DNA of 64,000 bases from Psychrobacillus sp. OK032 (GCF_900111345.1 NZ_FOGY01000003.1:310001-374000), one strand, 5' to 3'. Counted from the stretch's first letter, positions 32,914-41,997 are shown. Program-made: numbers and translations. The notes: generated by a model from the letters alone, not told the origin.

Positions 32914-34526
32914 AATGGCAAGTTTCCTTTCTCTATTTCTTGTTGTAATGCACGAAGTCGTTTGTATTTTTCACGGACGTTCTCTACATATGCATTCCAG
33001 TAATCGGTTTCATTGGATTTCTTGGCTACTTGTTTCATCTTTTTCCAAATTCGAACTGCCTGTTTGTAGCTATATCGATTTTTTTCTTGGATAAAACGCA
33101 TCGCATATTGATGATAAAGCGGAAGCAATACTTCTGGAGCTTCTTCTTTTACTATAGGTAGACCGCAAGCCTCAGCATATTCGAGCGATGAATTTGCTGA
33201 CTGATGTAGCGCCATCCAATCACGATAACGCTTCTCTTTTAACAACAAAGTCGAATAAGACTGTATACCATACAGCCCAAATGATTGATATAGCTTTTCA
33301 AGTTCTTCTGATTCTAACTGGATCGAAGCGAATAATAATTCTAACCGGCGAATGAGCATGACACGTGATGGGTTGGTAATCACTTCGTTTAAATAGTAGG
33401 AAACATGCGGCAATAACTTCCTTGCAAGATTGTTCACCATATCTTTGTTGGTCGTGTGAAGTGCTTTTTCGCACACTTCTAACCATTCCAATAGTTGCTC
33501 TGTTTCCATCATCTCTGCTGCTGCAAGCAACTCACTAGTCATCGATAACGTAAGATAAAAATAAGGTAACACGATATTTAAAGGGATATCTTCATCTGTT
33601 TTATCAAGTTGCTCTAAATACTGTACTTCTTCTATACGCGTCGCTTTGTCCGTCACAAGAGCATCCCAAAATGCTAAATATACATGCTTTCGAAAACGAA
33701 AAAGTGACTCAGTTTCAAAATAAAAAGAGCGCACAGTTTTCATCATATCGTCGTAGAAGGGATCCGCCGCAAACATCCTCGGCTTTGAAGCTAGTTGTGC
33801 CAAATAGTCATCCATTTCCTCTACATACTCATGTAGAAAATGAAAAACACGATTGCGCATATTAGAATCCGCAAACGGCTCTAAATAAGGCCAGATTTTA
33901 ACAAGAATAGAAAGATTTACATAAACATCATAGATTGGCTGCCATTCCCTTTCAAAAGGACGCGACTTTCTAATTTGCGCTTTCAAATCATGTACGGCAA
34001 ACTCTAACAAATAAAAACTAGTAGGCGGATATTGGGAAATAAACTTCCGGAAAAAGTTTTCTACAATTAGCTCCCAACTTCTAGGACTACGTTCATCTTT
34101 TAACAAAGTCAACTGTGTCATATCATCATTGGATTTCCACTCCGAAATCCATGTCGACAACGAATCGTTTTGCTGATACAAATAAAAAACAGCTGCCACA
34201 ATATGCCGACAAGGTTTCTGCATCGGGCAAGGGCAGATAAAACGATCATTTAAAGGTGTATAAGATACATCAATATTGCTTACATCACGAACCGTAAAAT
34301 CAATTTTGTGCTCCTGCGGATAATAATTTGAAATGGAAACCGCGCCATTACGCACAAAAAAAGCGGCACGTCGAACAAGCTCCTCGTCCTCTAAAATAGC
34401 AGGATGTAGCTTCTTTTCAATTGTATCCATCGATTGGTCAATATATTTTTTATAATGTGTGGCAAGTTTTTGGTAAGAAGTAAGGTTCAACGGAATCTCT
34501 CCTAAGAAAAAAGGCTTTCCTTCCAT
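32910..34526 (-). CDS. ywqB: SWIM zinc-finger protein YwqB
   Basis: A 538-residue protein with a SWIM zinc finger near the N-terminus: C98, C100, C106 and H108 in ICPCPMQKPCRHIV. The remaining 400 residues are mostly alpha-helical with no recognised catalytic motif. It overlaps the SNF2 helicase gene by 4 bp, the usual pairing for this family, and probably forms a DNA- or protein-binding partner of YwqA. A GGAG sequence upstream of the ATG is present. Confidence 0.9.
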   Translation of the reverse strand: MEGKPFFLGEIPLNLTSYQKLATHYKKYIDQSMDTIEKKLHPAILEDEELVRRAAFFVRNGAVSISNYYPQEHKIDFTVRDVSNIDVSYTPLNDRFICPCPMQKPCRHIVAAVFYLYQQNDSLSTWISEWKSNDDMTQLTLLKDERSPRSWELIVENFFRKFISQYPPTSFYLLEFAVHDLKAQIRKSRPFEREWQPIYDVYVNLSILVKIWPYLEPFADSNMRNRVFHFLHEYVEEMDDYLAQLASKPRMFAADPFYDDMMKTVRSFYFETESLFRFRKHVYLAFWDALVTDKATRIEEVQYLEQLDKTDEDIPLNIVLPYFYLTLSMTSELLAAAEMMETEQLLEWLEVCEKALHTTNKDMVNNLARKLLPHVSYYLNEVITNPSRVMLIRRLELLFASIQLESEELEKLYQSFGLYGIQSYSTLLLKEKRYRDWMALHQSANSSLEYAEACGLPIVKEEAPEVLLPLYHQYAMRFIQEKNRYSYKQAVRIWKKMKQVAKKSNETDYWNAYVENVREKYKRLRALQQEIEKGNLPL

Positions 34527-34589
34527 TATACGTATAATCGAACCAGAATAAAAGCCGCACCTATTATTTTAATGAACAAAAGTAAAAAG

Positions 34590-34660
34590 CGCCTGTCTTA
34601 GATGAGTCCAGTCTAAGTTCAGGACGCCGTGGTGCGCCTGCGCAACAATGTAGAAGCTCT
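34590..34660 (-). repeat. Family R1 repeat fragment
   Basis: AAAAAGCGCCTGTCTTAGATG and CCAGTCTAAGTTC match the interior of the repeats at 25005 and 26145. It lies between ywqB and the downstream XRE gene. Confidence 0.5.
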
Positions 34661-34744
34661 TGTAGAAAAGTTTTACACATTATAAAAAAGCTTTCACTTG
34701 ATCTAGAACTATGAAATCTGTCATAGCAAAGTACAAGCAAAAGC

Positions 34745-35140
34745 TTAGTTATTTTTACGTTTATTTTGGAGGAGACGTCTACGTTCCTTTTCATCAGAAA
34801 CAGTGGCTACATCAATCACTAGCTCTCGAAATTCCTTTAGTGGAATAAGTGGTGAGACGTATTCTTCCAAAAAGGACTCAAGATATCGTTCTCTACTTTC
34901 CCTAGCTTCCAGTCCTGGGTTTTTACTTTTTAATCTTGTACCAATTATCATTTCCAAAAACTCTTTTTCTGGTATGCGATACACTTCAAGAAATTTACTT
35001 AATAACTCAATTGGTACGGAAAGATCGCCTCGCTCATATTTCGACAAGACAGAATGGTCAATGCCTAAGCGTCTAGAGGCTTCCATTTGTGTAATTTCCA
35101 GTTGTTCACGATATTCACGAATGCGCTCAAAAAAAGCCAT
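34745..35140 (-). CDS. XRE-family helix-turn-helix regulator
   Basis: This 131-residue protein has a Cro/CI-type HTH at about 5-60 (EITQMEASRRLGIDHSVLSKYERG). A charged helical C-terminus (about 70-131) has no recognised ligand domain. The ATG at 35140 follows TAGGAGGG. It is divergent from a small gene of unknown function at 35308, which could be its target. The regulon is not known. Confidence 0.82.
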   Translation of the reverse strand: MAFFERIREYREQLEITQMEASRRLGIDHSVLSKYERGDLSVPIELLSKFLEVYRIPEKEFLEMIIGTRLKSKNPGLEARESRERYLESFLEEYVSPLIPLKEFRELVIDVATVSDEKERRRLLQNKRKNN

Positions 35141-35307
35141 ACAATTCCCTCCTATACAATGAGACAAGAATATCGAAATAAGAGGGAATAACAGTAAAAA
35201 TCGCCAAAATGGAGATTTTAACGTATCAATTTAGCTTTTGTAGTATACAGATAATAGTATGTAACTAGAATGATGTGAAAATAAGGGATTAAATTGATAG
35301 GAAGGAA

Positions 35308-35688
35308 GTGTGGAAAATAGAAAGGATACAGTTACACATACCTGATTTATTGTGTATTCTCAATCACCAACCGATGATGGAAACGGAGGAAATAAAACTG
35401 GTTGGTGCAAAAGCAAGCAATCTAAAGTATTTGATAAGTAATCCCGCAAAATTAGAAAAGAGTATTAAACAAATTGTAGCGGAAGATTTCACGGTGTATG
35501 ATTTGGAGTTAGATTTTGAAACGGAGACGTTTTCGTTCTATTTAGAAAGCAATGGCAAATTATCCGAATCGGAAATCTTACCAAAAGTATTTCAAACGTT
35601 TGCAATCAGATATGGCCCTAGAAAGGTTGGCTTTTTCCATTACGCTAAAGGAAGAAGCGAACCAACTGCCTTATTGGTAAAACGATAA
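35308..35688 (+). CDS. Hypothetical protein
   Basis: A 126-residue soluble protein starting at GTG 35308 after GGAAGGAAG. It has alternating acidic and hydrophobic segments (EDFTVYDLELDFETETFSFY) and ends SEPTALLVKR. No family is recognised. It has its own terminator and lies divergent to an XRE regulator. Coding appears real from the ribosome-binding site, codon use and terminator. Confidence 0.65.
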   Translation: MWKIERIQLHIPDLLCILNHQPMMETEEIKLVGAKASNLKYLISNPAKLEKSIKQIVAEDFTVYDLELDFETETFSFYLESNGKLSESEILPKVFQTFAIRYGPRKVGFFHYAKGRSEPTALLVKR

Positions 35689-35694
35689 ATTCAA

Positions 35695-35732
35695 TAAAAA
35701 AGCAAATGCATTTCGCATTTGCTTTTTTTTTA
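35695..35732. terminator. Strong intrinsic terminator
   Basis: AAAAAGCAAATGC pairs with GCATTTGCTTTTT around a 5-base loop, followed by more T. The A run before the stem would let it work on the other strand too. Confidence 0.93.
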
Positions 35733-35845
35733 GCTTAGGAAACTATGAAATTTAAGGCTAGTGGATAACTTTTTCGGAAAAATATAAGGCATATATACAC
35801 TTTATAGGAAAGTGCAGAGGCTTTGATCAGCTAGAAAGTTCAAGG

Positions 35846-36252
35846 AATAATGCGCACTAATAAGTTTCCGCATGGATTTAGCGCTCCAGGGCGGACACTT
35901 TTCGCGGGCATGCCTTCGACCAACAGGGTGTTGGTCACAAAGGCGTTGAGGCCCACAGGACGTGGGTCATGCAATCGTTGCCGCAGGACGCGGCGAATTT
36001 AGATTGCCTTCCGTTCGATGTGGCGTACTTAGCCTTTGTTCCTATAACAGTCCGGGGCTTCAGCTCATGCACCTAACGCTTCGCTTTCGGTGCAAAAAAC
36101 ATCTGCTATTCTCGCTGGAGTCACTGTAACTGCTAGAAGGATGTTGATAAAACTGGAGCTCTATTCAATTTAGCTATTGATCGTCAGCAAGTTCCATTGA
36201 TTGCAGCGAAAATCATAGCAGTTACCCATTGAGCTTTTTAATGCGCATTATT
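35846..36252. repeat. 407-bp non-coding element with perfect 11-bp terminal inverted repeats (family R2)
   Basis: AATAATGCGCA (35846-35856) and TGCGCATTATT (36242-36252) bound the element. Inside, on the minus strand, are AACAAAGGCTAAGTACGCC, CAACGCCTTTGTGACCAACA and a GACTCCAGCGAGAATAGCAG core, so it combines the interiors of the elements at 1751 and 800. No transposase and no obvious target-site duplication were seen. It fills the gap between two small genes. Confidence 0.6.
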
Positions 36253-36392
36253 TCTACATTGCCAAAATATAATTAATAAGTGTTTATTTTATCGTCCTAA
36301 GCATCCGAAACCTGCCAGATGCACTACACGAAAAATGAAAAATATGATAAACTAATAGTAATCAGAAAATTCTAACATAGGGAGAGGATGAC

Positions 36393-36854
36393 ATGCTACT
36401 CGTACAATTGATGAAGCCATTTTACACAAAGCAAGAAGGAAATAGAATAAAATTAGTTTTTGCGTACCAATACTTCTCCATCCGTAAAGATGACGAATTG
36501 TTCCATTTCATACCGGTCGAAGGGAAGGAGATCATTGTTCATGCAGAAACATTGCAAGTGGAAAACCTAGCAGAAATTTTTGTTTTCCAAAAAGGAAATC
36601 GATATATCCGTCTACCACTCTATCAACTATTAGTTGTTTCAGATATCCATAAACATTTACAAGCAATCATTGAAACAAATGTGCATATGAATTTGAGTTC
36701 TTCATCTTTAGAAAACGCTGCCACAGTTATACAGGAACTAGAAGAACAAAACTATGAACGCATGATTGACTATGCATTACTGCATAAGGACGTTAGCCTA
36801 TTCAACAAATTACAACAATTTAAAGAATCTAACGGAGGTTTCGCAATTGAATAA
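36393..36854 (+). CDS. IDEAL-domain protein
   Basis: A 153-residue protein ending in an IDEAL-type motif (about 119-141, ERMIDYALLHKDVSLFNKL). This short helical motif is found in several Bacillales proteins, including YpiB-type and ComK-adjacent families, and is thought to mediate protein-protein contacts. The N-terminal 95 residues are beta-rich with no recognised domain. AGGGAGAGG precedes the ATG. Regulation and partners are unknown. Confidence 0.7.
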   Translation: MLLVQLMKPFYTKQEGNRIKLVFAYQYFSIRKDDELFHFIPVEGKEIIVHAETLQVENLAEIFVFQKGNRYIRLPLYQLLVVSDIHKHLQAIIETNVHMNLSSSSLENAATVIQELEEQNYERMIDYALLHKDVSLFNKLQQFKESNGGFAIE

Positions 36855-36868
36855 TATGAACACATAGA

Positions 36869-36899
36869 AACACCTAACAAAAAACTGATAGGTGTTTTT
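36869..36899. terminator. Bidirectional terminator between convergent genes
   Basis: AACACCTA (36869-36876) pairs with TAGGTGTT (36889-36896); a T tail follows on the + strand. On the minus strand the stem follows the small gene at 36906. Confidence 0.75.
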
Positions 36900-36905
36900 A
36901 TGATT

Positions 36906-37016
36906 CTAAAACGAAGTAAAAAAGTATAAGAATAAAACGAAGCCACTTGATCCAAGCACACCAAACAAGATATCCCCCCAACTGAAACCGGTCCATTTGT
37001 CGATTTTCATACGCAT
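36906..37016 (-). CDS. Small membrane protein, 36 residues
   Basis: A short minus-strand gene. The ATG at 37016 follows AAAGGAG and opens a 36-codon frame MRMKIDKWTGFSWGDILFGV with one hydrophobic helix (about 14-34, ending LFLYFFTSF). The stop is TAG at 36906-36908, and a bidirectional terminator lies right after it. Good ribosome-binding site, membrane helix and terminator support coding. No family is recognised. Confidence 0.6.
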   Translation of the reverse strand: MRMKIDKWTGFSWGDILFGVLGSSGFVLFLYFFTSF

Positions 37017-37260
37017 TCGACTCCTTTCTACGTAAATTTCCCGGGAAATATCTCGATTTATTGTAAAGTTACAACCACCATCCCCTAAAACCTAACAAAT
37101 TATACAAACCTACTAGCGCAATACTACAAAGTCGTTAGAAATGCCCAGACGAGTAATCACTCTGTAATAAGGATAGTTTTGATAGGGATGGGAGAAATTA
37201 CTGCAGATAGAGGAATTTTGAGGTAATATAGGTTTATAGAGTTCGAAAGGGGGAATTGGA

Positions 37261-38640
37261 ATGAAGAGGGTTTCCGCGTTTGCAGCAATTATGATGACAA
37301 TTGGTTTGTTGTTGGCTCCAATTGAAGCGGCGGCAGCGCCAATTGATGAGGTGAAGCAACTAGTTAATGAACATTATTTTGGGGAGCTTCCTTCCAATTT
37401 GCAAAGCATGTCTTCGATTGATGACATTATTTTGAAACTGGATCCATATTCTACTTATTTTTCAAAAGAAGAATTTGAGGCGTATACAGGCTCTATTAAT
37501 AATTCGACGACTGGTATTGGAGTCATAATTGAAGAACATGAAAAAGGTATCCAAATAGTAAGTACGTTTGAAGGAGCGGCTGCCGCACTAGCTGGGATAG
37601 AGCCCGGAGATATTATTTTGTCGGTTGACAGTGCGACGACGAAAGGTATGTCGATTCAACAAGCATCTTCTCTTATCACCGGTAAAGAAGGAACAACGGT
37701 GCAACTAGAAGTGTTGAAAACTACTAATCTAACAAAAACGTACAAGATAACCCGTAGCAAATTCACTGTTCCCTCCGCGACGAAGCAACTTTTATATGGA
37801 AATATCGGGTATATCGGACTTAATACATTTTCAGATGATGGTGCAACACTAGTACAGCAAGCAAAAGAGGCACTTCAAAAACAAGGAGCAACTTCATATA
37901 TCGTGGATTTACGAAATAATGGTGGTGGCTTTGTACATACAGCGGAGGAACTGGTTGGTTTATTTCCAAATAGTCCTTATGCATATGGACTTCAAATGAA
38001 AAAGCAAAATGGATTAGTGAAATCCGTGCAGCAAACCTCCCTGTTCCCAGCGAACACAAAAGTACTTGTAAATGGTTATAGTGCCAGTGCATCAGAAATG
38101 GTTGCTGGAGCACTACTTGATCAAAAATCAGCAACACTATACGGTCAAACAACTTATGGCAAAGGCTCGATGCAATCGTTTTACACTTTGTCTGATGGTT
38201 CCTATCTAAAACTGACGGTGGCAAACTTTACAGGACCAAAAGGAACGGTAATACACAAAACTGGAGTCAAGCCACAAATTACGACAACAGTTGGGCAAGA
38301 ACTAGAAAAAGCACATCTAGATGCCATTCTTGAAGCAAATAAAACCTACAAAAAAATGCAGGCACTACAAAATGTGCCAACAACAAAAGAATTTACCGTT
38401 ACATTCACAAAGACTATAGCACCAAACAAACAACAAAAAATGGAGTTAGTCAAACTGGGTACAGCGAGCAGTGTGCAAGTAAACATCAAGCAAAAATCGC
38501 ATAATCAGTTCGTTTTAACACCAACAGCACCACTTGAAAAAGGAGCAGCCTACTTACTACTCATTCATCCAACATTCCAAACGAAAACGGGAGAAATGAT
38601 GAAAACCGGTGCTTATGTGGAAGTAACTGTTCAGCCATAA
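37261..38640 (+). CDS. Secreted S41-family (CtpA/CtpB-like) peptidase with a C-terminal Ig-like domain
   Basis: A 459-residue exported serine protease. A signal peptide (about 1-26) is followed by a PDZ domain (about 83-160) and the S41 peptidase domain (about 170-350). The catalytic triad is seen as Ser276 (GYSASASEM), Lys301 (TYGKGSMQ) and Gln305, with the S-to-K spacing of CtpB. Residues about 380-459 form a beta-rich domain (KEFTVTFTKTI to YVEVTVQP) resembling SbsA-type Ig-like modules of surface proteins, unusual for CtpA. GAAAGGGGG precedes the ATG. It is the first gene of a three-gene run. Confidence 0.88.
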   Translation: MKRVSAFAAIMMTIGLLLAPIEAAAAPIDEVKQLVNEHYFGELPSNLQSMSSIDDIILKLDPYSTYFSKEEFEAYTGSINNSTTGIGVIIEEHEKGIQIVSTFEGAAAALAGIEPGDIILSVDSATTKGMSIQQASSLITGKEGTTVQLEVLKTTNLTKTYKITRSKFTVPSATKQLLYGNIGYIGLNTFSDDGATLVQQAKEALQKQGATSYIVDLRNNGGGFVHTAEELVGLFPNSPYAYGLQMKKQNGLVKSVQQTSLFPANTKVLVNGYSASASEMVAGALLDQKSATLYGQTTYGKGSMQSFYTLSDGSYLKLTVANFTGPKGTVIHKTGVKPQITTTVGQELEKAHLDAILEANKTYKKMQALQNVPTTKEFTVTFTKTIAPNKQQKMELVKLGTASSVQVNIKQKSHNQFVLTPTAPLEKGAAYLLLIHPTFQTKTGEMMKTGAYVEVTVQP

Positions 38641-38656
38641 GAGGGGGAACAATGGA

Positions 38657-39334
38657 ATGTTTTTTGAATTTCGATTTTGGAAATACCTTTTTAACCGAAA
38701 TGAGTTAATTGGGTCACTAGAAGATACAAAGATGCGCGGCTTTGAAAAGCGTGTCTGGCTAGTAGCCCTACTTGGGGTTCTCCTTTTTGCACTACGGGAT
38801 ATATGGGGCATGCAAACAGAAGGACTTACAGCACTATTTGTAGGTGGCTTTGAAGATACATTCGTCATTGCAAGAGCGACTTCTTTAATAGGAGCAATTA
38901 TTTGGTCCTTTCTTTATATGGCCTTCCATTTCTTTGGAATCGCCTTTATCTTACATAAGATAACGAAAATTGAATTGTCGAAAGTGGCAATAATACAGTT
39001 ATTTGTCGTAGCATTACTTTTAATGGAAAAAGCATTTACTTTTTTCTTATATGCAATCGTAGGGTACACAACGGACTTTTCACTTTTATCATTCGGTCCG
39101 CTTGCTGCAACATTTTTAGATAGTGAATTTTTTACTTACTTTTTTAATGAATTAACTTTAATTACCGGACTAATCATTGCCATCCAGTTTCACTTTTTAC
39201 GAGCATTCACCGAAATGTCCGCTCGTAATCTATTTATCATATTACTAGTGATCCAACTGATTCTTGCTTTATTCGTAGCGGGAATCCAAGTGCTTCCACT
39301 AGAAGCGTGGTTCGAAGGGGGGCAAGCCGCATGA
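38657..39334 (+). CDS. Polytopic membrane protein, possibly Yip1/YknW-like
   Basis: A 225-residue protein with five to six hydrophobic segments (about 33-50, 75-97, 110-135, 160-182, 188-212) after a charged N-terminus. No definite family signature is visible. Its length, topology and coupling to a membrane-fusion protein resemble YknW (Yip1 family), which helps assemble the YknXYZ efflux complex in B. subtilis, so that role is an inference. It follows the protease gene by 16 bp (GAGGGGG) and its stop overlaps the next start by 4 bp. Confidence 0.7.
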   Translation: MFFEFRFWKYLFNRNELIGSLEDTKMRGFEKRVWLVALLGVLLFALRDIWGMQTEGLTALFVGGFEDTFVIARATSLIGAIIWSFLYMAFHFFGIAFILHKITKIELSKVAIIQLFVVALLLMEKAFTFFLYAIVGYTTDFSLLSFGPLAATFLDSEFFTYFFNELTLITGLIIAIQFHFLRAFTEMSARNLFIILLVIQLILALFVAGIQVLPLEAWFEGGQAA

Positions 39335-40575
39335 ATAAAGTATTAACAGTTGGTATTGCCATTGTAGTATCTACATTCATTGCTACAAACGCTATTCTTT
39401 TGTTCTCGGATAAAAGCGAAATAGCGAGATCTTATTACGTCCATGAATATGACCGTGTCCACGAAAGTACATATACAAAAGAGCTGGAAAAAGAATCAGT
39501 CGTCGTGCCGGCAAATGAAATGATCGTCACCATTGATGTGGAAGCTATTTCCGATATTGTTGTGTTAGAAGGAGATATAGTACAACAGGGAATGGAGCTT
39601 GCGCTATTAAATACACAGTCTGCCGATGTACAGCGAGCGCACTGGGAATCCGAGCAACAGGCATATATGGAAGAACAATCTCGACTCTATGAAATTTTGG
39701 ATAATCTAGAATCGGAGCGCTACGGAGCAGATACAAATTCAACTAGCAACCAATCAGCTGAAGGGGAAACTACTGTAAATGTTCAAGTCGACGTGAACGT
39801 TTCACCTGAAGGAAACTTCGCCCAAGCGATTGCAGAAACAGAACAAAAAATTGCCGAAATAGACCGCAAGTTACAGATTGTCAGCACCCAACTAAGTCAA
39901 GAATCGGGAGAAACGGCACTACTAAGCCCAATAAACGGGAATATTGCTGCAATTGAAGAACGAAATGGAACCTATTTTATAACTATTTATGCGGATGAAA
40001 AATCAGTCATCACCTACGCAAAAGAAGCAGAATGGCATCAAATAAACGAAGGCCAACGTGTGAATAACTACTCGGCCCACCGAGAGGGTGTAGTAGAGGG
40101 AATCGTTTCTACTAAAACGCAAGTGCCAGCAAACGAATCCAAGTGGCTAAAAGCATACGAACAATTTGGTGAGAATACGGAAGAACCTCTATACGAAGTA
40201 CAAATTCAACTAGACGAACAACTAGAAACATTACCGTTTTCAGCCAACGTCAACTCCGTATTCATCACAAATGAAGTCGAAAACGCCATCCGCGTGAAAG
40301 CAAACTGGCTCCTAAACCGGTCAGAAGAAACAGCCGAAGTATACACACTTTCAGAAGACGGAAAAATCATGCGAACACAAGTAACCGTACCATTCGATTT
40401 GGATAAACATGCGATCCTATCAGAAGGCCTACAAACCGATAGCATCGTACTAAACGCAGATCCTAAAACCGACGAAGCACCAGCTTTCCTGCCATTTCCA
40501 CGTGAACTCCCATCCTGGAACAGCATCAAAGCAATCGGATGGAAAGACTATCTCAGATATTTAACGTATAAATAG
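39331..40575 (+). CDS. Membrane-fusion (HlyD/YknX-like) protein
   Basis: A 414-residue protein with an N-terminal membrane helix (about 4-26), a lipoyl-like half-motif (VLEGDIVQQGMELALLNTQS), a coiled-coil hairpin (about 85-185) and a second half-motif near LLSPINGNIAAIEERNG. This is the layout of HlyD/RND-type adaptor subunits. No ABC ATPase or permease gene is next to it: the transcript ends at a strong terminator. ATG 39331 is preferred because GAAGGGGGG lies 8 bp upstream and it forms an ATGA overlap with the previous gene. Confidence 0.8.
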   Translation: MNKVLTVGIAIVVSTFIATNAILLFSDKSEIARSYYVHEYDRVHESTYTKELEKESVVVPANEMIVTIDVEAISDIVVLEGDIVQQGMELALLNTQSADVQRAHWESEQQAYMEEQSRLYEILDNLESERYGADTNSTSNQSAEGETTVNVQVDVNVSPEGNFAQAIAETEQKIAEIDRKLQIVSTQLSQESGETALLSPINGNIAAIEERNGTYFITIYADEKSVITYAKEAEWHQINEGQRVNNYSAHREGVVEGIVSTKTQVPANESKWLKAYEQFGENTEEPLYEVQIQLDEQLETLPFSANVNSVFITNEVENAIRVKANWLLNRSEETAEVYTLSEDGKIMRTQVTVPFDLDKHAILSEGLQTDSIVLNADPKTDEAPAFLPFPRELPSWNSIKAIGWKDYLRYLTYK

Positions 40576-40576
40576 T

Positions 40577-40616
40577 AGAAACCAGCTGTTGCACTAAGCA
40601 ACAGCTGGTTTCTTTA
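40577..40616. terminator. Strong intrinsic terminator after the fusion-protein gene
   Basis: A perfect 16-bp stem (40577-40592 with 40598-40613), arms containing CCAGCTGTTGC and GCAACAGCTGG. Confidence 0.92.
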
Positions 40617-40655
40617 TTGGCGGAATGTTGCTTGTGCTTGGCACCAGTAACATCT

Positions 40656-40700
40656 CTTGGACAATCGATCAATCTCTCTAGACATTCGATCAACCCCCAC
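40656..40700 (+). repeat. Possible degenerate two-copy 21-bp-period GACA repeat
   Basis: GACAATCGATCAA (from 40660) and GACATTCGATCAA (from 40681) are 21 bp apart and lie just after a terminator, as the six main arrays do. The unit differs (TCGATCAA, not GAACGC), so kinship is only suggested. Confidence 0.35.
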
Positions 40701-40779
40701 GCCCAGAACAAAATCTACCCTTAACAACTCAAAAAAACTTCGCTATACTAGTGTAATAACATACACGCAAGAGATAGAT

Positions 40780-40975
40780 ATGGATGGGATTTACGGTTAT
40801 TCACTTTGTTTGGAGAACGGAGCCGTTGCATCAATGGTAACTGGAATTATCTCCTATATTGCGTTACACTTTTATAACGAAGCGTACGGCTATCTATTCG
40901 GCATTCATACTGTCGTAGCCTGTCATTCTATCGCTAATTGCCTATGTCGCATTTAGTTATTCATCAAAAAACTAA
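40780..40975 (+). pseudogene. Frameshifted tail of a sodium/solute (pantothenate-like) symporter
   Basis: Frame 1 encodes ENGAVASMVTGIISYIALHF then YNEAYGYLFGIHTVV, as in the C-terminal helices of PanF/SSS-family symporters. After the frameshift near 40920 another frame (40925-40975) continues ILSLIAYVAFSYSSKN and a stop. Joining the two gives a plausible C-terminus. The rest of the gene is gone. The identity as PanF-like is an inference from the motif. Confidence 0.55.
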
Positions 40976-41038
40976 ATATCAATTCTAACTTGCATCAGCA
41001 AGTGATGCCTCGGCGTAATTGATAAAGGAGGCCCTCAA

Positions 41039-41956
41039 GTGAAAGAATGGAAAATTTATGCCATGCTCGTGTTCGTCATGTTCGTTTGGGGAGCCAACCT
41101 TCCTATATTGAAATACTTAATTACTGTAGTACCACCTGTCACTTTAACTGCATTTCGCATATTAAGTGCTAGTTTAGTGGTGTTTATCATTTTATGGAAA
41201 ATGAAACTTCTCCGTAAACCAACGAAGCAAGAGTGGAAATATATATTACTAGGCTCCTTAACAAATGTCGTCTTGCATCACTATTTCCTCAATATTGGCT
41301 TATCCATCACAAGTGGAACCCACGGAGGACTCATTTTAGGGACTGGACCAATGCTAACAGCCATTTCCGCAGCCATTATATTAAAATACTTTCCAACGAA
41401 AATTCAATGGCTTGGTCTAGTATTCGGACTAGCAGGAGTGAGCGTCTCTATTTTAGTTGGAGGAGGCGCATCAAATGGAGCGAATATTGGAGACTTTTAC
41501 GTCTTTCTCGCTATTTTAGCGCAAGTACTCAGCTATATGGTTGTGAGTAAAGCGGCGGCAACACTTGACCCAAGACTGCTCACTGCATATATGATGTTAA
41601 TCGGTGCGGTAGTATTAGTCATTGTAAGCTTTATACAAGAACCAGGCGCGTTCACCTCGTTTACAGAAACGAATCCGACGTTTTGGACACTATTCCTAAC
41701 ATCGGCAATCATCTGCACTGCCGTCGGTCACATGATGTATAACTACGCAGTAGGTAAAGCTGGGGCAACCAAATCAGCGATATTCATGAACTTAAATCCA
41801 CTATTCTCGCTCATTCTCTCTGCCATTTTCTTAGGCGAGATACTAACAGGACGCCATTTTATCGGCTTATTCCTAATCGTCATAGGAGTTATGCTCGGAT
41901 CCGGAGCAGCAGAAGACATGTGGAAAAAACAAAAACAAAAAAGTGCTACTCACTAG
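41039..41956 (+). CDS. EamA/DMT-family transporter
   Basis: A 305-residue membrane protein with ten transmembrane segments arranged as two EamA halves (about 5-135 and 150-290). Each half ends with a typical GLAGVSVSILVGGG- or FLIVIGVMLGSG-like helix. The substrate of this metabolite exporter is not predictable. The start is GTG 41039 with AAAGGAGG nearby. A small membrane-protein gene follows. Confidence 0.88.
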   Translation: MKEWKIYAMLVFVMFVWGANLPILKYLITVVPPVTLTAFRILSASLVVFIILWKMKLLRKPTKQEWKYILLGSLTNVVLHHYFLNIGLSITSGTHGGLILGTGPMLTAISAAIILKYFPTKIQWLGLVFGLAGVSVSILVGGGASNGANIGDFYVFLAILAQVLSYMVVSKAAATLDPRLLTAYMMLIGAVVLVIVSFIQEPGAFTSFTETNPTFWTLFLTSAIICTAVGHMMYNYAVGKAGATKSAIFMNLNPLFSLILSAIFLGEILTGRHFIGLFLIVIGVMLGSGAAEDMWKKQKQKSATH

Positions 41957-41997
41957 AAGCGAAATCGTTGTTTAGTGGAAGTGGAGGTATATTACTA

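Noticed and set aside
40657-40956. A 99-residue protein
   Set aside because: The front part overlaps non-coding repeat DNA without a ribosome-binding site, and the end is frameshifted relative to a symporter tail; listed as a pseudogene instead.
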